A DNA stretch of 41,368 nt from CAVQMB01 sp963713445 (GTDB lineage: Bacteria > Pseudomonadota > Gammaproteobacteria > Competibacterales > Competibacteraceae), in contig CAVQMB010000045.1 of assembly GCA_963713445.1 (NCBI GenBank), positions 1 to 41,368 of the forward strand, written 5' to 3'. Shown piece by piece: positions 9,247 to 17,874 of the stretch. Below the pieces are notes generated by a model. The model searched no databases and was not told where the DNA came from. It saw nothing but the letters and a program-made list of their open reading frames with translations. Made by a program: the position numbers and the translations under genes. The first letter of the stretch is position 1. Every line of letters begins with the position of its first letter.

Positions 9247-10309
9247 GGTTCACCCGCTCCGGCAGCACCCGCACCTGGTCGGCATCCCACGCCAGCCCCA
9301 CCGTGTCGCCGGTCGCGGCCTCCGGGCGCCCGGCATTCTGGTGCACCACCAGCAATCTGCCGAGCGGGCTCTGAACCTGAAACAACCATTGATTGCCGAG
9401 GAAGACCCGGGTCTCGACTTCGGCATTCACCAACCCTTCATTGGCCGCTGTGAAGCGGATTTTCTCCGGCCGGATGGACAGCGTCACCTGACCATGGTCG
9501 GCCTGGCCGGCTGCGGTGACCGCCTCCAGTTCGCAGCCGCCCGCCGATAACCGGAGCCGGTCATCAGCCAGGCCGCGGATCTCGGCGGTCACCAGATTGG
9601 TCTTGCCCAGAAAGTTCGACACGAAGTCGCTGGAGGGATGCTCGTAGGCGTCGAATGGGCTGCCCACCTGGGCGATGCGGCCGCCGTGCATGACGGCAAC
9701 CCGATCGCTCAGGGCCATCGCCTCGGCCTGGTCGTGGGTCACCAGCAAGGTGGTGACGCCGGTGGTCTGCTGGATATTGCGCAACTCGATCTGCATTTCC
9801 TCGCGCAGTTTGGCATCGAGGTTGCTCAGCGGCTCGTCCAGCAGCAGCAGGTCGGGTTTGATGACCAGCGCGCGGGCCAGTGCCACCCGCTGCTGCTGGC
9901 CACCCGACATCGCCCGCGGATAGCGGTCGCCGAGGCCGCTGAGATGAACCAGCTCCAGGGCCTCCGCCACCCGTCGATCACGTTCGGCCCGGGGCACGTT
10001 GCGCATTTCCAGACCGAAGCTAACGTTTTCGGCTACGGTCATGTGCAGGAACAGGGCGTAGCTCTGGAACACGATGCCGATGTCCCGGCGCCGGGGCGCG
10101 ACCGTTGCCATGTCGCGCCCCGCGATACGGATGCTGCCGGCCGTGACCTCCTCGAAGCCGGCGATCATTTGCAGCGTCGTGGTTTTACCGCAGCCCGACG
10201 GACCCAGCAGGGAGACGAACTCACCCTTCTCCACCGTCAGGCTCAGCTCGTGGACTGCGGTCACCTCGCCGTAACGTTTGACCAGCCGATCGAGTTCCAG
10301 AAACGCCAT
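9236..10309 (-). CDS. PotA-like ABC transporter ATP-binding protein (357 aa)
   Basis: Intact ATPase driving the importer. Walker A is GPSGCGKTT at residues 36-44, the Q-loop lies in VFQSYALFLHMTV, the signature is MSGGQQQRVALARAL, Walker B is LLLLDEPLSNLD and the switch His is in LLVTHDQAEAMAL. After about residue 240 a TOBE-type C-terminal domain (SIRPEKIRF, RVFLGNQWLFQV) is present, as in PotA/FbpC/MalK-type subunits. It follows the binding-protein gene by 40 bp and overlaps the first permease gene. LysR-type control from the divergent gene at 11519 is the likely regulation. Confidence 0.93.
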   Translation of the reverse strand: MAFLELDRLVKRYGEVTAVHELSLTVEKGEFVSLLGPSGCGKTTTLQMIAGFEEVTAGSIRIAGRDMATVAPRRRDIGIVFQSYALFLHMTVAENVSFGLEMRNVPRAERDRRVAEALELVHLSGLGDRYPRAMSGGQQQRVALARALVIKPDLLLLDEPLSNLDAKLREEMQIELRNIQQTTGVTTLLVTHDQAEAMALSDRVAVMHGGRIAQVGSPFDAYEHPSSDFVSNFLGKTNLVTAEIRGLADDRLRLSAGGCELEAVTAAGQADHGQVTLSIRPEKIRFTAANEGLVNAEVETRVFLGNQWLFQVQSPLGRLLVVHQNAGRPEAATGDTVGLAWDADQVRVLPERVNHGG

Positions 10310-10348
10310 GGCTCAGGCTCCCCGGTCAGTCGCAGCGCGAACCGCTCA

Positions 10349-11398
10349 TCAGTGCTCCACTTCCTCATTCCAGCGCTTGGTCCAGGCCTCGCGCTTGGGA
10401 TTGATCACGTTCCAGTCCACGGTCACCAGATGGCTCATCTTCGGACCATAAGGGAGGCTCTCGGCCAGGTCGGGCGGCAGCTTGGTTTTCTTGTTGGTCG
10501 GTCCGAAACCGACCGTCCGTGCCAGGTCAACCTGTACGCTGGGTGATAACAGGTAGTCGATGAACGCCTGCGCCAGCTTCGGCACGTTGCTGTGGATGAT
10601 CGGGCAGACCCCCACCATCAGTGCCACGGCGCCTTCCTTGGGATAGGCGAACTTGACCGGGAAGCCAGTGTCAGCCAGTGCCTTGACGCGACCGCTGCCC
10701 CAGATCGAGAGCGCGATCTCCTTGTTCTGGAATAGCTGCGACATGCGGCCCGATGACGGTTCATAGACCAGCACGTTGGGATTCACTTTGTTCTCGATGA
10801 ATTTGAAGCCGGGTCCGATGTCCTTTTCGCCGCCACCGTTAAGCCGGGCCAGCATGATCAGGGTATGGAGACCGTAGGTGTTGGTGATCGGCGGGATCGA
10901 GACCAGCTGCTTGAACTTGGGATCCGCCAGATCCAGCCAGGACGACGGCGGCGCCCAGCCTTTGTCTTTGAACATCTTGGCGTTATAAGCAAACCCGGTC
11001 GCCACCACCCCGGCGCCGATGGCTTTACCCTGCCCCATGCGGGCGATCGGGTAGATGTTCTTGAGCACCGGCGCCGGCTTGATTTTGGTGCAAAGACCGA
11101 GGGCGACCGCCTGATACATCGGGCCGTCGTCGAGGAATACGACGTCCATTTCCTCGTTCGACTTCTGGGCCACCAGTTTGGCGAGGTTGTCGGTCGAGTT
11201 GCCCGCGACAAACTGGACCTTGGCGTGATTCGCCTTCTCGAACGGCGGAATGATCTTCTGCTTCATCAGGGTCTCGAACGACCCGCCGTAGCCGCCCAGC
11301 ACCAGCGTTTTTTCCTGGGCCGCCGCGGTATTGCCGAGTGTCAACGCCACCGCCAGCAGGCTGCCGGCGAGCAGGACACCTGTTTGCACTGATTTCAT
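10349..11398 (-). CDS. Periplasmic solute-binding protein, PotD/extracellular-binding type (349 aa)
   Basis: The substrate-recognising subunit of the importer. It has a signal peptide (MKSVQTGVLLAGSLLAVALT, with likely cleavage after TAAA near residue 27). The mature protein then starts QEKTLVLGGYGGSFETLMKQ. The GGYGG...F...PFEKA opening and the late YLLSPSVQVDLARTVGFGPT segment are typical of the spermidine/putrescine and opine group of binding proteins. ATG at 11398 is chosen over the adjacent GTG at 11401 because GGAGGA lies 7 bases before it. It is the first gene of the minus-strand operon and is divergent from the LysR gene. The ligand is unknown; co-location with HcnABC-like oxidases suggests an amino-acid-like or opine-like compound. 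Confidence 0.92.
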   Translation of the reverse strand: MKSVQTGVLLAGSLLAVALTLGNTAAAQEKTLVLGGYGGSFETLMKQKIIPPFEKANHAKVQFVAGNSTDNLAKLVAQKSNEEMDVVFLDDGPMYQAVALGLCTKIKPAPVLKNIYPIARMGQGKAIGAGVVATGFAYNAKMFKDKGWAPPSSWLDLADPKFKQLVSIPPITNTYGLHTLIMLARLNGGGEKDIGPGFKFIENKVNPNVLVYEPSSGRMSQLFQNKEIALSIWGSGRVKALADTGFPVKFAYPKEGAVALMVGVCPIIHSNVPKLAQAFIDYLLSPSVQVDLARTVGFGPTNKKTKLPPDLAESLPYGPKMSHLVTVDWNVINPKREAWTKRWNEEVEH

Positions 11399-11518
11399 CA
11401 CAGTCTCCTCCCTTATTTGCCAAGGATTGGCAGGGGATTTTTTAGCACTTGCATATCATCGTGTCAAATATCATGGTATATGTTATGCGCAAATATTATG
11501 GAAAGGATCCTGGGTCGG
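11399..11518. promoter_or_regulatory. Divergent promoter region between the uptake operon and its LysR gene
   Basis: A 120-bp AT-rich spacer with GGAGGA at the operon end. TGCCAA-GGA-TTGGCA at 11418-11432 is a perfect 6-bp inverted repeat close to the operon start. The interval 11450-11500 has repeated ATATCAT/ATATG words and is a plausible location for both promoters and LysR contacts. No single promoter could be assigned with confidence. Confidence 0.4.
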
Positions 11519-12412
11519 ATGAACACCCGGCAAATCGAAGCGTTCAGAGCCGTGATGGAGGTCGGATCGGTCACCCGGGCGGCGGAGCTGCTCAACATCT
11601 CCCAGCCCGCGGTCAGCCGGCTGTTGAAAGCCTTCGAGCAGAACTGCGGTTTCACCCTGTTCGACCGGCTTGGCGGCCGCCTGGTGGCGACCAGCGAGGC
11701 GCAGCGGCTGATTGCCGAGGTTGAGCGTGTATTCAGCGGCGTCGACCAAATCGAGGCGGTGGCCCAATCGCTGCGCGAGGGCCGCACCGGGCGGGTGACG
11801 GTGGCGAGTTTCCCAGCGCTGGCGTTGCGTTTCCTGCCGGATGCACTGGCGCCTTATCTGGCCGAGCGGGAGGATGTCGAGCTGGTGCTGCAGAGTCGTA
11901 CCTCACCGCGGATCGGCGAACTGATCACCAACCGCCATGTCGACCTGGGTCTCAGCCTGCTGCCGGTCGATCATCCTCACGTGCACTATGAGGAGTTGGT
12001 ACGGTTCAGGATGGTATGCGTGATTCCAGCCACTCACCCGCTGGCCGAACGGCCCATCATTGGCCCCGACGACCTGCGTGAGATGCCGTTCATTACGCTC
12101 GGCGTCGAGGACCGCTCCCGGTTCGGCGTCGACGAGGTATTTCACGAGGCCAATGTGCGCCGGCGGATCAGGATCGAAGCCCAGATGGCGGAAACCGCCT
12201 GTGGTTTCGTGGCCAATGGGCTCGGCGCGGCGATGGTGCCCCCCATGGTGGCCGACACCTATAACGATCCCCGGCTGACCGCCCGCCCATTCGAGCCCGC
12301 CGTGAAGATGAGCGTGTGGCTGCTCAGGCCCACCCTGATCAGTCCGTCACGGGTCACGCTCGAGATCCGTGATCGTATCAGGCAGGCGCTGGCCAGCTAC
12401 CACAGTGGGTAG
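11519..12412 (+). CDS. LysR-family regulator of the uptake/oxidase operon (297 aa)
   Basis: A complete LysR regulator. The winged helix-turn-helix spans residues 3-60: RQIEAFRAVMEVGSVTRAAE, LLNISQPAVSRLLKAFEQ, and FDRLGGRLVATSEAQ. This is close to the NocR/OccR-like branch that controls opine and basic-amino-acid uptake genes. The effector domain begins near residue 90 (VASFPALALRFLPDAL). The start MNTRQIEAF at 11519 is preferred over the longer reading from 11417, whose extra residues are not LysR-like. Being divergent from the binding-protein gene, it probably activates that operon in response to the transported compound and represses itself. Confidence 0.9.
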   Translation: MNTRQIEAFRAVMEVGSVTRAAELLNISQPAVSRLLKAFEQNCGFTLFDRLGGRLVATSEAQRLIAEVERVFSGVDQIEAVAQSLREGRTGRVTVASFPALALRFLPDALAPYLAEREDVELVLQSRTSPRIGELITNRHVDLGLSLLPVDHPHVHYEELVRFRMVCVIPATHPLAERPIIGPDDLREMPFITLGVEDRSRFGVDEVFHEANVRRRIRIEAQMAETACGFVANGLGAAMVPPMVADTYNDPRLTARPFEPAVKMSVWLLRPTLISPSRVTLEIRDRIRQALASYHSG

Positions 12413-12446
12413 TTTGTTACGGTCTGGAGAAGCGCTTAATCGATAG

Positions 12447-12477
12447 TTGACTTATCCATTGTGATGTTTGGTATATT
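12447..12477 (+). promoter_or_regulatory. Weak candidate promoter upstream of the XRE/hyf genes
   Basis: TTGACT at 12447-12452 and TATATT at 12472-12477 resemble -35 and -10 boxes, but the spacer is 19 bp, longer than the usual 17. The whole interval 12413-12523 is clearly more AT-rich than the genes on either side, as expected for a promoter region. The assignment is tentative. Confidence 0.28.
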
Positions 12478-12523
12478 AATAATGCCATTTAAGACTCCCT
12501 TTTAACTACTTGAATTATCCACC

Positions 12524-12787
12524 ATGATCACTTCCGCCCAAATGCGGGCTGCCCGCGCCCTGCTCGGCGTCGATCAGCGGGTACTGGCTGAGCGTGCCGG
12601 CCTTTCACTGCCCACCATCCAGCGCATGGAGGCCAGTGACGGCGTGGTGCGGGGCAATACCGATTCGCTGGTCAAGGTGGTGGAGGCACTGGAGGCCGCC
12701 GGTATCGAACTGATCGGTGACGGCATGACCAGCAGTGACGGCGGACGCGGCGTACGCCTGACCAAGCGCAAGGCGACCGGCGCTTGA
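12524..12787 (+). CDS. XRE-type helix-turn-helix regulator (87 aa)
   Basis: A small Cro/CI-like DNA-binding protein. The helix-turn-helix is visible in residues 5-45: QMRAARALLGVDQRVLAERA followed by GLSLPTIQRMEAS. This resembles the short XRE regulators that end in a helical dimerisation segment (SLVKVVEALEAAGIELI). The C-terminus is basic (RLTKRKATGA). It lies 22 bp upstream of hyfB on the same strand, with AT-rich sequence before it, so it is probably the first gene of the hyf-like transcription unit and its local regulator. No effector domain is present. Confidence 0.85.
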   Translation: MITSAQMRAARALLGVDQRVLAERAGLSLPTIQRMEASDGVVRGNTDSLVKVVEALEAAGIELIGDGMTSSDGGRGVRLTKRKATGA

Positions 12788-12809
12788 TTGCTGCGGGACC
12801 CGACTGACG

Positions 12810-14816
12810 GTGGCCATCATCCTGGTGTTGATCGTGCTGTTGTTGGCCAGCGCGCCGCTGGCCGCCGTGGCCGGCCGCTGGCCCCACCGCAGCCGCTGGC
12901 TGTACGCCAGTAGCGCCGCGTTCTGCCTGGCGCTGCTGCTTGTGGCCAGCGCGCGCCTGCTGGCCGGCGCCCCCGCCGTAACGCTTACGCTGCCGCTGGG
13001 TCTGCCCTGGGTGGGGGCCCACTTCCGGCTCGACCCACTGGCTGAGTTCTTCCTGCTGGTGATTAACCTGGGTGGCCTGGGTGCCAGTGTCTACGGTATC
13101 GGTTACGGCGAACACGAATCGGCACCCGGGCGGGTGCTGCCGTTCTATCCGGCATTTCTGGCGGCACTCAATCTGGTACTGCTGGCCGCCGACGCGTTCA
13201 CCTTCCTGGTCGCCTGGGAATTCATGTCGCTGACCTCGTGGGCGCTGGTGATGGCGCATCACCGTGAACCCGGTAATGCCCGCGCCGGCTACGTTTATCT
13301 GCTGATGGCCGGCGCCGGGGCGCTGCTGCTGGTGCTGGCGTTCGGCCTGCTGGCCGGCGCCAGCGGTGGTTACAGTTTCGCTGCCATGCGCGCGGCCCGG
13401 CTGACGCCCGCAATGACCGCGCTGGTGATGCTGCTTGCGCTGCTGGGAGCCGGCTCCAAAGCCGGCCTGGTGCCGCTGCATGTGTGGCTGCCGCTGGCCC
13501 ATCCGGCCGCGCCCAGTCATGGCTCAGCGCTCATGAGTGGGGTCATGACCAAGGTCGCGATCTACGCGTTCATCCGCATCGTGTTCGACCTGCTGGGCCC
13601 GCCGGCCTGGTGGTGGGGTGCGCTGGTGCTCATCGTCGGCGGCATCAGCGCCGCTCTGGGGCTGCTTTACGCCCTGCTGCAGAACGACCTCAAGCGGCTG
13701 CTGGCCTACAGCACGGTCGAGAATATCGGCATCGTGTTCGTCGCTCTCGGCCTGGCACTGGCATTCCAGGCCAACGGTTTCAGCCTGGGGGCGGCGCTGG
13801 CGCTGACCGCAGCGCTGTTCCACGTACTCAACCACTCACTGTTCAAAAGCCTGCTGTTCCTCGGCGCCGGTGCCGTGCACAGCGCCACCGGCGAACGCGA
13901 CATGGACCGCCTGGGCGGACTGATCCAGCGCCTGCCGGTCACCGCTTTCACATTCCTGATCGGGGCGGCGGCGATCGCCGCGCTGCCACCGCTGAACGGG
14001 TTCGTCTCGGAATGGCTGACCTTCCAGGCCATCCTGCTGAGCCCGGCGCTGCCCCAATGGGCGCTGAAGCTGGCGGTACCGGCAGTCGGCGCCTTGCTGG
14101 CGCTGTCCGCGGCGCTGGCGGCGACCTGTTTCGTCAAGGGCTTCGGGCTCACCTTCCTGAGCCGGCCGCGCACCCCGGCAGCCAGCACGGCTACCGAAGT
14201 CAACCGCTGGATGCTGGCCCCCATGCTGGGACTCGTTGTGCTGTGCGTGCTGGCCGGTATCCTGCCCGGCCCGGTCGTCGATGCCCTGGGGCCGGTGGTG
14301 CGGCTGCTCAACCATGGCACCGGCCTGCCGCTGCAGACCGGCCAGCACTGGCTGTCGCTGATACCGATCGGCAGTGCCCGCAGTTCCTACAATGGTCTGC
14401 TGGTGCTGTTGTTCATGCTGTCCGCCGGCGGCCTCAGCGCCTGGGCGATCCACCGTTGGGCCTCGCGCCGGGTGCGCCGCAGCCCGGCCTGGGACTGCGG
14501 CTACCCTGAGCCCAGCCCGCTCACCCAGTACAGCGCCGCCAGCTTTGCCCAGCCGCTGCGGCGGGTGTTTGGCCAGGTGGTGTTCCGGGCACGCGAGACG
14601 GTCACCATGCCGGCCCCGGGCGAGCCGGGTCCGGCCCGGTTCGAACTCAGGCTGGTCGATCCGGTATGGGATACGCTGTTTACACCGGTTAGCGGTATCC
14701 TCGAGCGGGTCACCCGGCGCCTCAACCAATTGCAGTTTCTGACCATCCGCCAGTATCTGACACTGGTGTTCTGCACCCTGATCATCCTGCTGACGGTACT
14801 TGCGGTATGGCAGTAA
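12810..14816 (+). CDS. hyfB: HyfB-like proton-pumping antiporter subunit of a hydrogenase-4-type complex (668 aa)
   Basis: Integral membrane antiporter-like subunit (NuoL/MrpA superfamily, HyfB/HycC branch). It begins with GTG at 12810 and has about 15 hydrophobic helices. Recognisable conserved parts are FLVAWEFMSLTSWALVMAHH, SKAGLVPLHVWLPLAHPAAP with the helix-breaking lysine and proline, LLAYSTVENIGIVFVALGLA, HVLNHSLFKSLLFLGAGAVH and LPPLNGFVSEWLTFQ. After residue 560 a C-terminal extension includes RRSPAWDCGYPEPSPLTQYS, as in HyfB. It would translocate protons or sodium in a multi-subunit inner-membrane complex with the products of the next five genes. The stop overlaps the hyfC start by 10 bp. 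Confidence 0.92.
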   Translation: MAIILVLIVLLLASAPLAAVAGRWPHRSRWLYASSAAFCLALLLVASARLLAGAPAVTLTLPLGLPWVGAHFRLDPLAEFFLLVINLGGLGASVYGIGYGEHESAPGRVLPFYPAFLAALNLVLLAADAFTFLVAWEFMSLTSWALVMAHHREPGNARAGYVYLLMAGAGALLLVLAFGLLAGASGGYSFAAMRAARLTPAMTALVMLLALLGAGSKAGLVPLHVWLPLAHPAAPSHGSALMSGVMTKVAIYAFIRIVFDLLGPPAWWWGALVLIVGGISAALGLLYALLQNDLKRLLAYSTVENIGIVFVALGLALAFQANGFSLGAALALTAALFHVLNHSLFKSLLFLGAGAVHSATGERDMDRLGGLIQRLPVTAFTFLIGAAAIAALPPLNGFVSEWLTFQAILLSPALPQWALKLAVPAVGALLALSAALAATCFVKGFGLTFLSRPRTPAASTATEVNRWMLAPMLGLVVLCVLAGILPGPVVDALGPVVRLLNHGTGLPLQTGQHWLSLIPIGSARSSYNGLLVLLFMLSAGGLSAWAIHRWASRRVRRSPAWDCGYPEPSPLTQYSAASFAQPLRRVFGQVVFRARETVTMPAPGEPGPARFELRLVDPVWDTLFTPVSGILERVTRRLNQLQFLTIRQYLTLVFCTLIILLTVLAVWQ

Positions 14817-15763
14817 TCGGCGAACTGCTGCTACAGGGCCTGCAGATGAGCCTGGTGCTGGCACTGGCGCCGCTGCTGACCGGGCTGGTGCGTACCCTCA
14901 AGGCCCGGCTGCTGCGTCGGCGGGGCCCGTCGCCACTGCAACCTTACCGCGATCTGGCGCGGCTGCTGCGCAAGGAGGTGGTGCTGGCCGACCACGCCTC
15001 GTGGCTGTTCCGGGTGATCCCTTATCTGGTGTTCGCCATTACCTGGGTGGCGGCGGCACTGGTACCGACCTTTGCCACCGGGCTGTTGTTCAGCTGGGCC
15101 GCCGACATGATCGTGATCGTGGCCCTGCTCGGCAGCGCCCGCTTCTTCCTGGCGCTGGCCGGGCTCGACATCGGCACCAGCTTCGGCGGCATCGGCTCCA
15201 GTCGCGAGATGATGATCGCCACGCTGGCCGAACCGGCCATGCTGATGATCGTGTTCACCTTGTCGCTGCAGACCGGGACCACCCAGCTGTCAGCATTCGT
15301 GGGCGCCATGCTGGGCGGCAGCATCGGGTTGCGGGTATCGCTGGGACTGGCGCTGATCGCCCTGATCATGGTGGCGCTGGCGGAAAACGGCCGCATTCCG
15401 ATCGACAATCCGGCGACCCACCTGGAGCTGACCATGGTGCACGAGGCCATGGTGCTGGAATATTCCGGCCGCCACCTGGCGCTGATCGAACTGGCCAGCT
15501 CGCTCAAGCTGGTGCTTTATCTGTCATTGCTGGGTTGCGTATTCCTCCCGTGGGGACTGGCGCCGACCGGCAGCGGTGTAATGACGGCGCTGATCGGTAT
15601 TGCCTGCTGGCTGGGCAAGCTGGCGGCGGGGGGGTGCCTGCTGGCGCTGTTCGAGACCACCATCGCCAAGATGCGGGTGTTCCGGGTCAGCGACTTCCTC
15701 GCAGTGGCGCTGATGCTGGGCCTGATGGCCACCCTGCTGCTGTTCGTCTCGCGGAGCCTGTGA
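14807..15763 (+). CDS. hyfC: HyfC/NuoH-like membrane subunit (318 aa)
   Basis: The complex I subunit 1-type protein that links membrane and peripheral arms. Eight hydrophobic segments can be counted. Diagnostic pieces are RRRGPSPLQPYRDLARLLRK near residue 40, the acidic loop ENGRIPIDNPATHLELTMVH and EAMVLEYSGRHLALIELASS. These correspond to the quinone-proximal loop of NuoH and to HycD/HyfC. The ATG at 14807 overlaps the end of hyfB, and the stop shares an A with the hyfE start, indicating tight coupling. In the M. tuberculosis Rv0083-Rv0087-type clusters this gene is called hycD. Confidence 0.93.
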   Translation: MAVIGELLLQGLQMSLVLALAPLLTGLVRTLKARLLRRRGPSPLQPYRDLARLLRKEVVLADHASWLFRVIPYLVFAITWVAAALVPTFATGLLFSWAADMIVIVALLGSARFFLALAGLDIGTSFGGIGSSREMMIATLAEPAMLMIVFTLSLQTGTTQLSAFVGAMLGGSIGLRVSLGLALIALIMVALAENGRIPIDNPATHLELTMVHEAMVLEYSGRHLALIELASSLKLVLYLSLLGCVFLPWGLAPTGSGVMTALIGIACWLGKLAAGGCLLALFETTIAKMRVFRVSDFLAVALMLGLMATLLLFVSRSL

Positions 15764-16425
15764 TGAACAGTCTGACGCTGGATATCGCCCATCTGCTGGC
15801 TGCCAGCATGGTTCTGGTGAGTTTCGTGCTGCTCTACCAGGACCGGCTCTCCGCCCTGCTCAACAGCTTTGCCCTGCACGCGCTGGTGCTGGCGCTGGCA
15901 GTGGCCTGGCAGGCCTGGATCCAGGCCGAACCGCATCTCTACATCACCGCGGCCATCGCGCTGCTGTTCAAGGCTGTGATCATTCCCACCGCGCTGGGGC
16001 GCATTGTGCAGCAGCTCGGCATCCACCGTGAGATCGAGAAGGTGTTCGGGGTCGGCCTGACCCTGCTGGCCGGGGTCGCTCTGGTGGCGCTGGCCATCGT
16101 GGTGGTACTGCCGATCACCACAACCGCCAATGCACTGGTGCGCCAGGATCTGGCCTTCGCCCTGGCAGTGGTGCTGCTGGGGCTGCTGATGATGATCACC
16201 CGGCGCAATGCGGTCAGTCAGGTGGTCGGCTTCATGTCGCTGGAGAATGGCCTGATCCTGGCCGCCGCCGCCGCGCAGGGCATGCCGCTGGTGGTCGAAA
16301 TCAGCGTCGCGTTCTCGATCCTGGTGGCGTTTATCGTGATTGGCATCTTTCTGTTCCGCATCCGTGAGCGCTTCGACACCGTCGACCTGGGCGCGCTGGA
16401 TGCGTTTCGCGGAGAACGCCGGTGA
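15763..16425 (+). CDS. hyfE: HyfE-like membrane subunit (220 aa)
   Basis: A NuoK-related small membrane subunit, HyfE/HycP branch, with about seven hydrophobic helices. Visible parts are LNSFALHALVLALAVAWQAW, AIALLFKAVIIPTALGRIVQ, RRNAVSQVVGFMSLENGLIL and FSILVAFIVIGIFLFRIRER. The conserved Glu in SLENG corresponds to the membrane-embedded acidic residue of the NuoK family. It starts within the hyfC stop codon and ends within the hyfF start, so the genes are co-translated. It would form part of the ion-translocating membrane arm. Confidence 0.9.
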   Translation: MNSLTLDIAHLLAASMVLVSFVLLYQDRLSALLNSFALHALVLALAVAWQAWIQAEPHLYITAAIALLFKAVIIPTALGRIVQQLGIHREIEKVFGVGLTLLAGVALVALAIVVVLPITTTANALVRQDLAFALAVVLLGLLMMITRRNAVSQVVGFMSLENGLILAAAAAQGMPLVVEISVAFSILVAFIVIGIFLFRIRERFDTVDLGALDAFRGERR

Positions 16426-17870
16426 TGCCCGCCGGGGGCGTGGCGCTGACCGCGGTGCTGGTGATCCCGGCGACCGCCGCCGCGCTGCTGGCGCTGCTGC
16501 CCGGCTACCGGCTCGGCGCCCGGCTCAACGTGGCCGCCTGCGGGCTAAGCTGGCTGGCGGCACTGAGCCTGTTCGCGCTGCGACCGGCGCCCAACCTGTA
16601 TCTGCTGGTGGACGACTTCAACGTTTATCTGGTCGCTCTCAACACCTTCATCGGGTTCACCACCAGCCTGTTCAGCGCCAGCTACATCGCCCACGAACTG
16701 GAGATTGGCCGGCTCACCCCGCGCTACCTGCGGTTCTACCACGCCATGTACCAGATCATGCTGTTCGCCATGAATCTGGCGCTGGTGGCCAACAACATCG
16801 GCCTGTTGTGGGTGGCGGTGGAACTGGCCACCCTGTCCACCGTGGTGATGGTCGGCATTTACCGCACCCACGAGGCGCTGGAAGCGGCCTGGAAGTATTT
16901 CATCCTCGGCAGCGTCGGCATTGCGCTGGCGCTGTTCGGCACCATTATCGTCTACCTGGCCGCCCAGCCCGTGCTCGGCTCCGGCCTGCCGGCGATGGCC
17001 TGGGACCGGCTGCTGGTCCACGCCGGCCGGTTCGATCCGGCGCTGCTCAATCTGGCATTCGTGTTCCTGCTGCTGGGCTATGGCACCAAGGTCGGGCTGG
17101 CACCGCTGCACGCCTGGCTGCCGGATGCCCATGCCGAGGGCCCGACACCGATTTCGGCGGTGCTGTCGGGGCTGCTGCTGAATGTGGCACTGTACGCGGT
17201 GCTACGCTTCAAGATGCTGCTGACCGCCAATCCCGGCACCATCGACCCGGGTCCACTGATGATAACCATGGGCCTGGTGTCACTGGTATTCGCCGCGCTG
17301 ATGCTGTACCGGCGGCGCGACATCAAGCGGTTGTTCGGCTATTCCTCGATCGAGCACATGGGCATCATCACCTTTGCCTTCGGCATGGGCGGCCCGCTGG
17401 CCAATTTCGCCGGGCTGCTGCACATGACCCTGCACAGCCTGACCAAATCGGCGGTGTTCTTCACCGTCGGTCACATCAGCCAGGCCAAGGGCACCCAGAA
17501 AATCGGCGAAATCCGCGGGCTCACCGAATCCCACCCCATCCTGGGCTGGAGTCTGGTGGTGGGCATGGTGGCGCTGGCCGGGCTGCCGCCGCTGGGCATC
17601 TTCACCAGCGAGTTTCTGGTGGTCACCTCGACCTTCGCCCGCGCGCCGCTGCTGGCGCTGGTGCTGATCGCAGGCCTGCTGCTGGCGCTGGGCGCTCTGC
17701 TGCTCCGGCTGCAGGGCCTGGCCTTTGGCGATCCGAGCGCCAGCAGCGCGCCCAGCCAGGCGTCGTACCTGCCGCTGTTCGCCCACCTGGGACTGGTGCT
17801 GATCGCCGGCATCTATCTGCCGGGGCCGCTGGTCGAATGGTTCCGCCACGTGGCGACGCTGCTGGGCTGA
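16425..17870 (+). CDS. hyfF: HyfF-like antiporter subunit (481 aa)
   Basis: A second NuoL/M/N-type antiporter subunit, HyfF/HycQ branch. Around 14 helices are visible. Conserved parts are LLWVAVELATLSTVVMVGIY with the first-domain Glu, YGTKVGLAPLHAWLPDAHAE with the Lys/His channel residues, LFGYSSIEHMGIITFAFGMG, HSLTKSAVFFTVGHISQ and LPPLGIFTSEFLVVTS. ATG at 16425 (overlapping the hyfE stop) or GTG at 16422 are both possible starts; the ATG is preferred. With HyfB it gives the complex two antiporter-like subunits, an arrangement seen in hydrogenase-4 and Ehr complexes. Confidence 0.92.
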   Translation: MPAGGVALTAVLVIPATAAALLALLPGYRLGARLNVAACGLSWLAALSLFALRPAPNLYLLVDDFNVYLVALNTFIGFTTSLFSASYIAHELEIGRLTPRYLRFYHAMYQIMLFAMNLALVANNIGLLWVAVELATLSTVVMVGIYRTHEALEAAWKYFILGSVGIALALFGTIIVYLAAQPVLGSGLPAMAWDRLLVHAGRFDPALLNLAFVFLLLGYGTKVGLAPLHAWLPDAHAEGPTPISAVLSGLLLNVALYAVLRFKMLLTANPGTIDPGPLMITMGLVSLVFAALMLYRRRDIKRLFGYSSIEHMGIITFAFGMGGPLANFAGLLHMTLHSLTKSAVFFTVGHISQAKGTQKIGEIRGLTESHPILGWSLVVGMVALAGLPPLGIFTSEFLVVTSTFARAPLLALVLIAGLLLALGALLLRLQGLAFGDPSASSAPSQASYLPLFAHLGLVLIAGIYLPGPLVEWFRHVATLLG

Positions 17871-17874
17871 TGCC

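Noticed and set aside
12672..13520. Long minus-strand reading frame opposite hyfB (282 codons)
   Set aside because: Gln/Arg/His-rich low-complexity translation typical of antisense to a GC-rich membrane-protein gene. HyfB motifs on the plus strand are unambiguous.
14800..16425. Long frame running through hyfC and hyfE that joins HyfE
   Set aside because: Its first 320 residues are an Arg/Gly-rich shadow of hyfC. The real hyfE start is at 15763.
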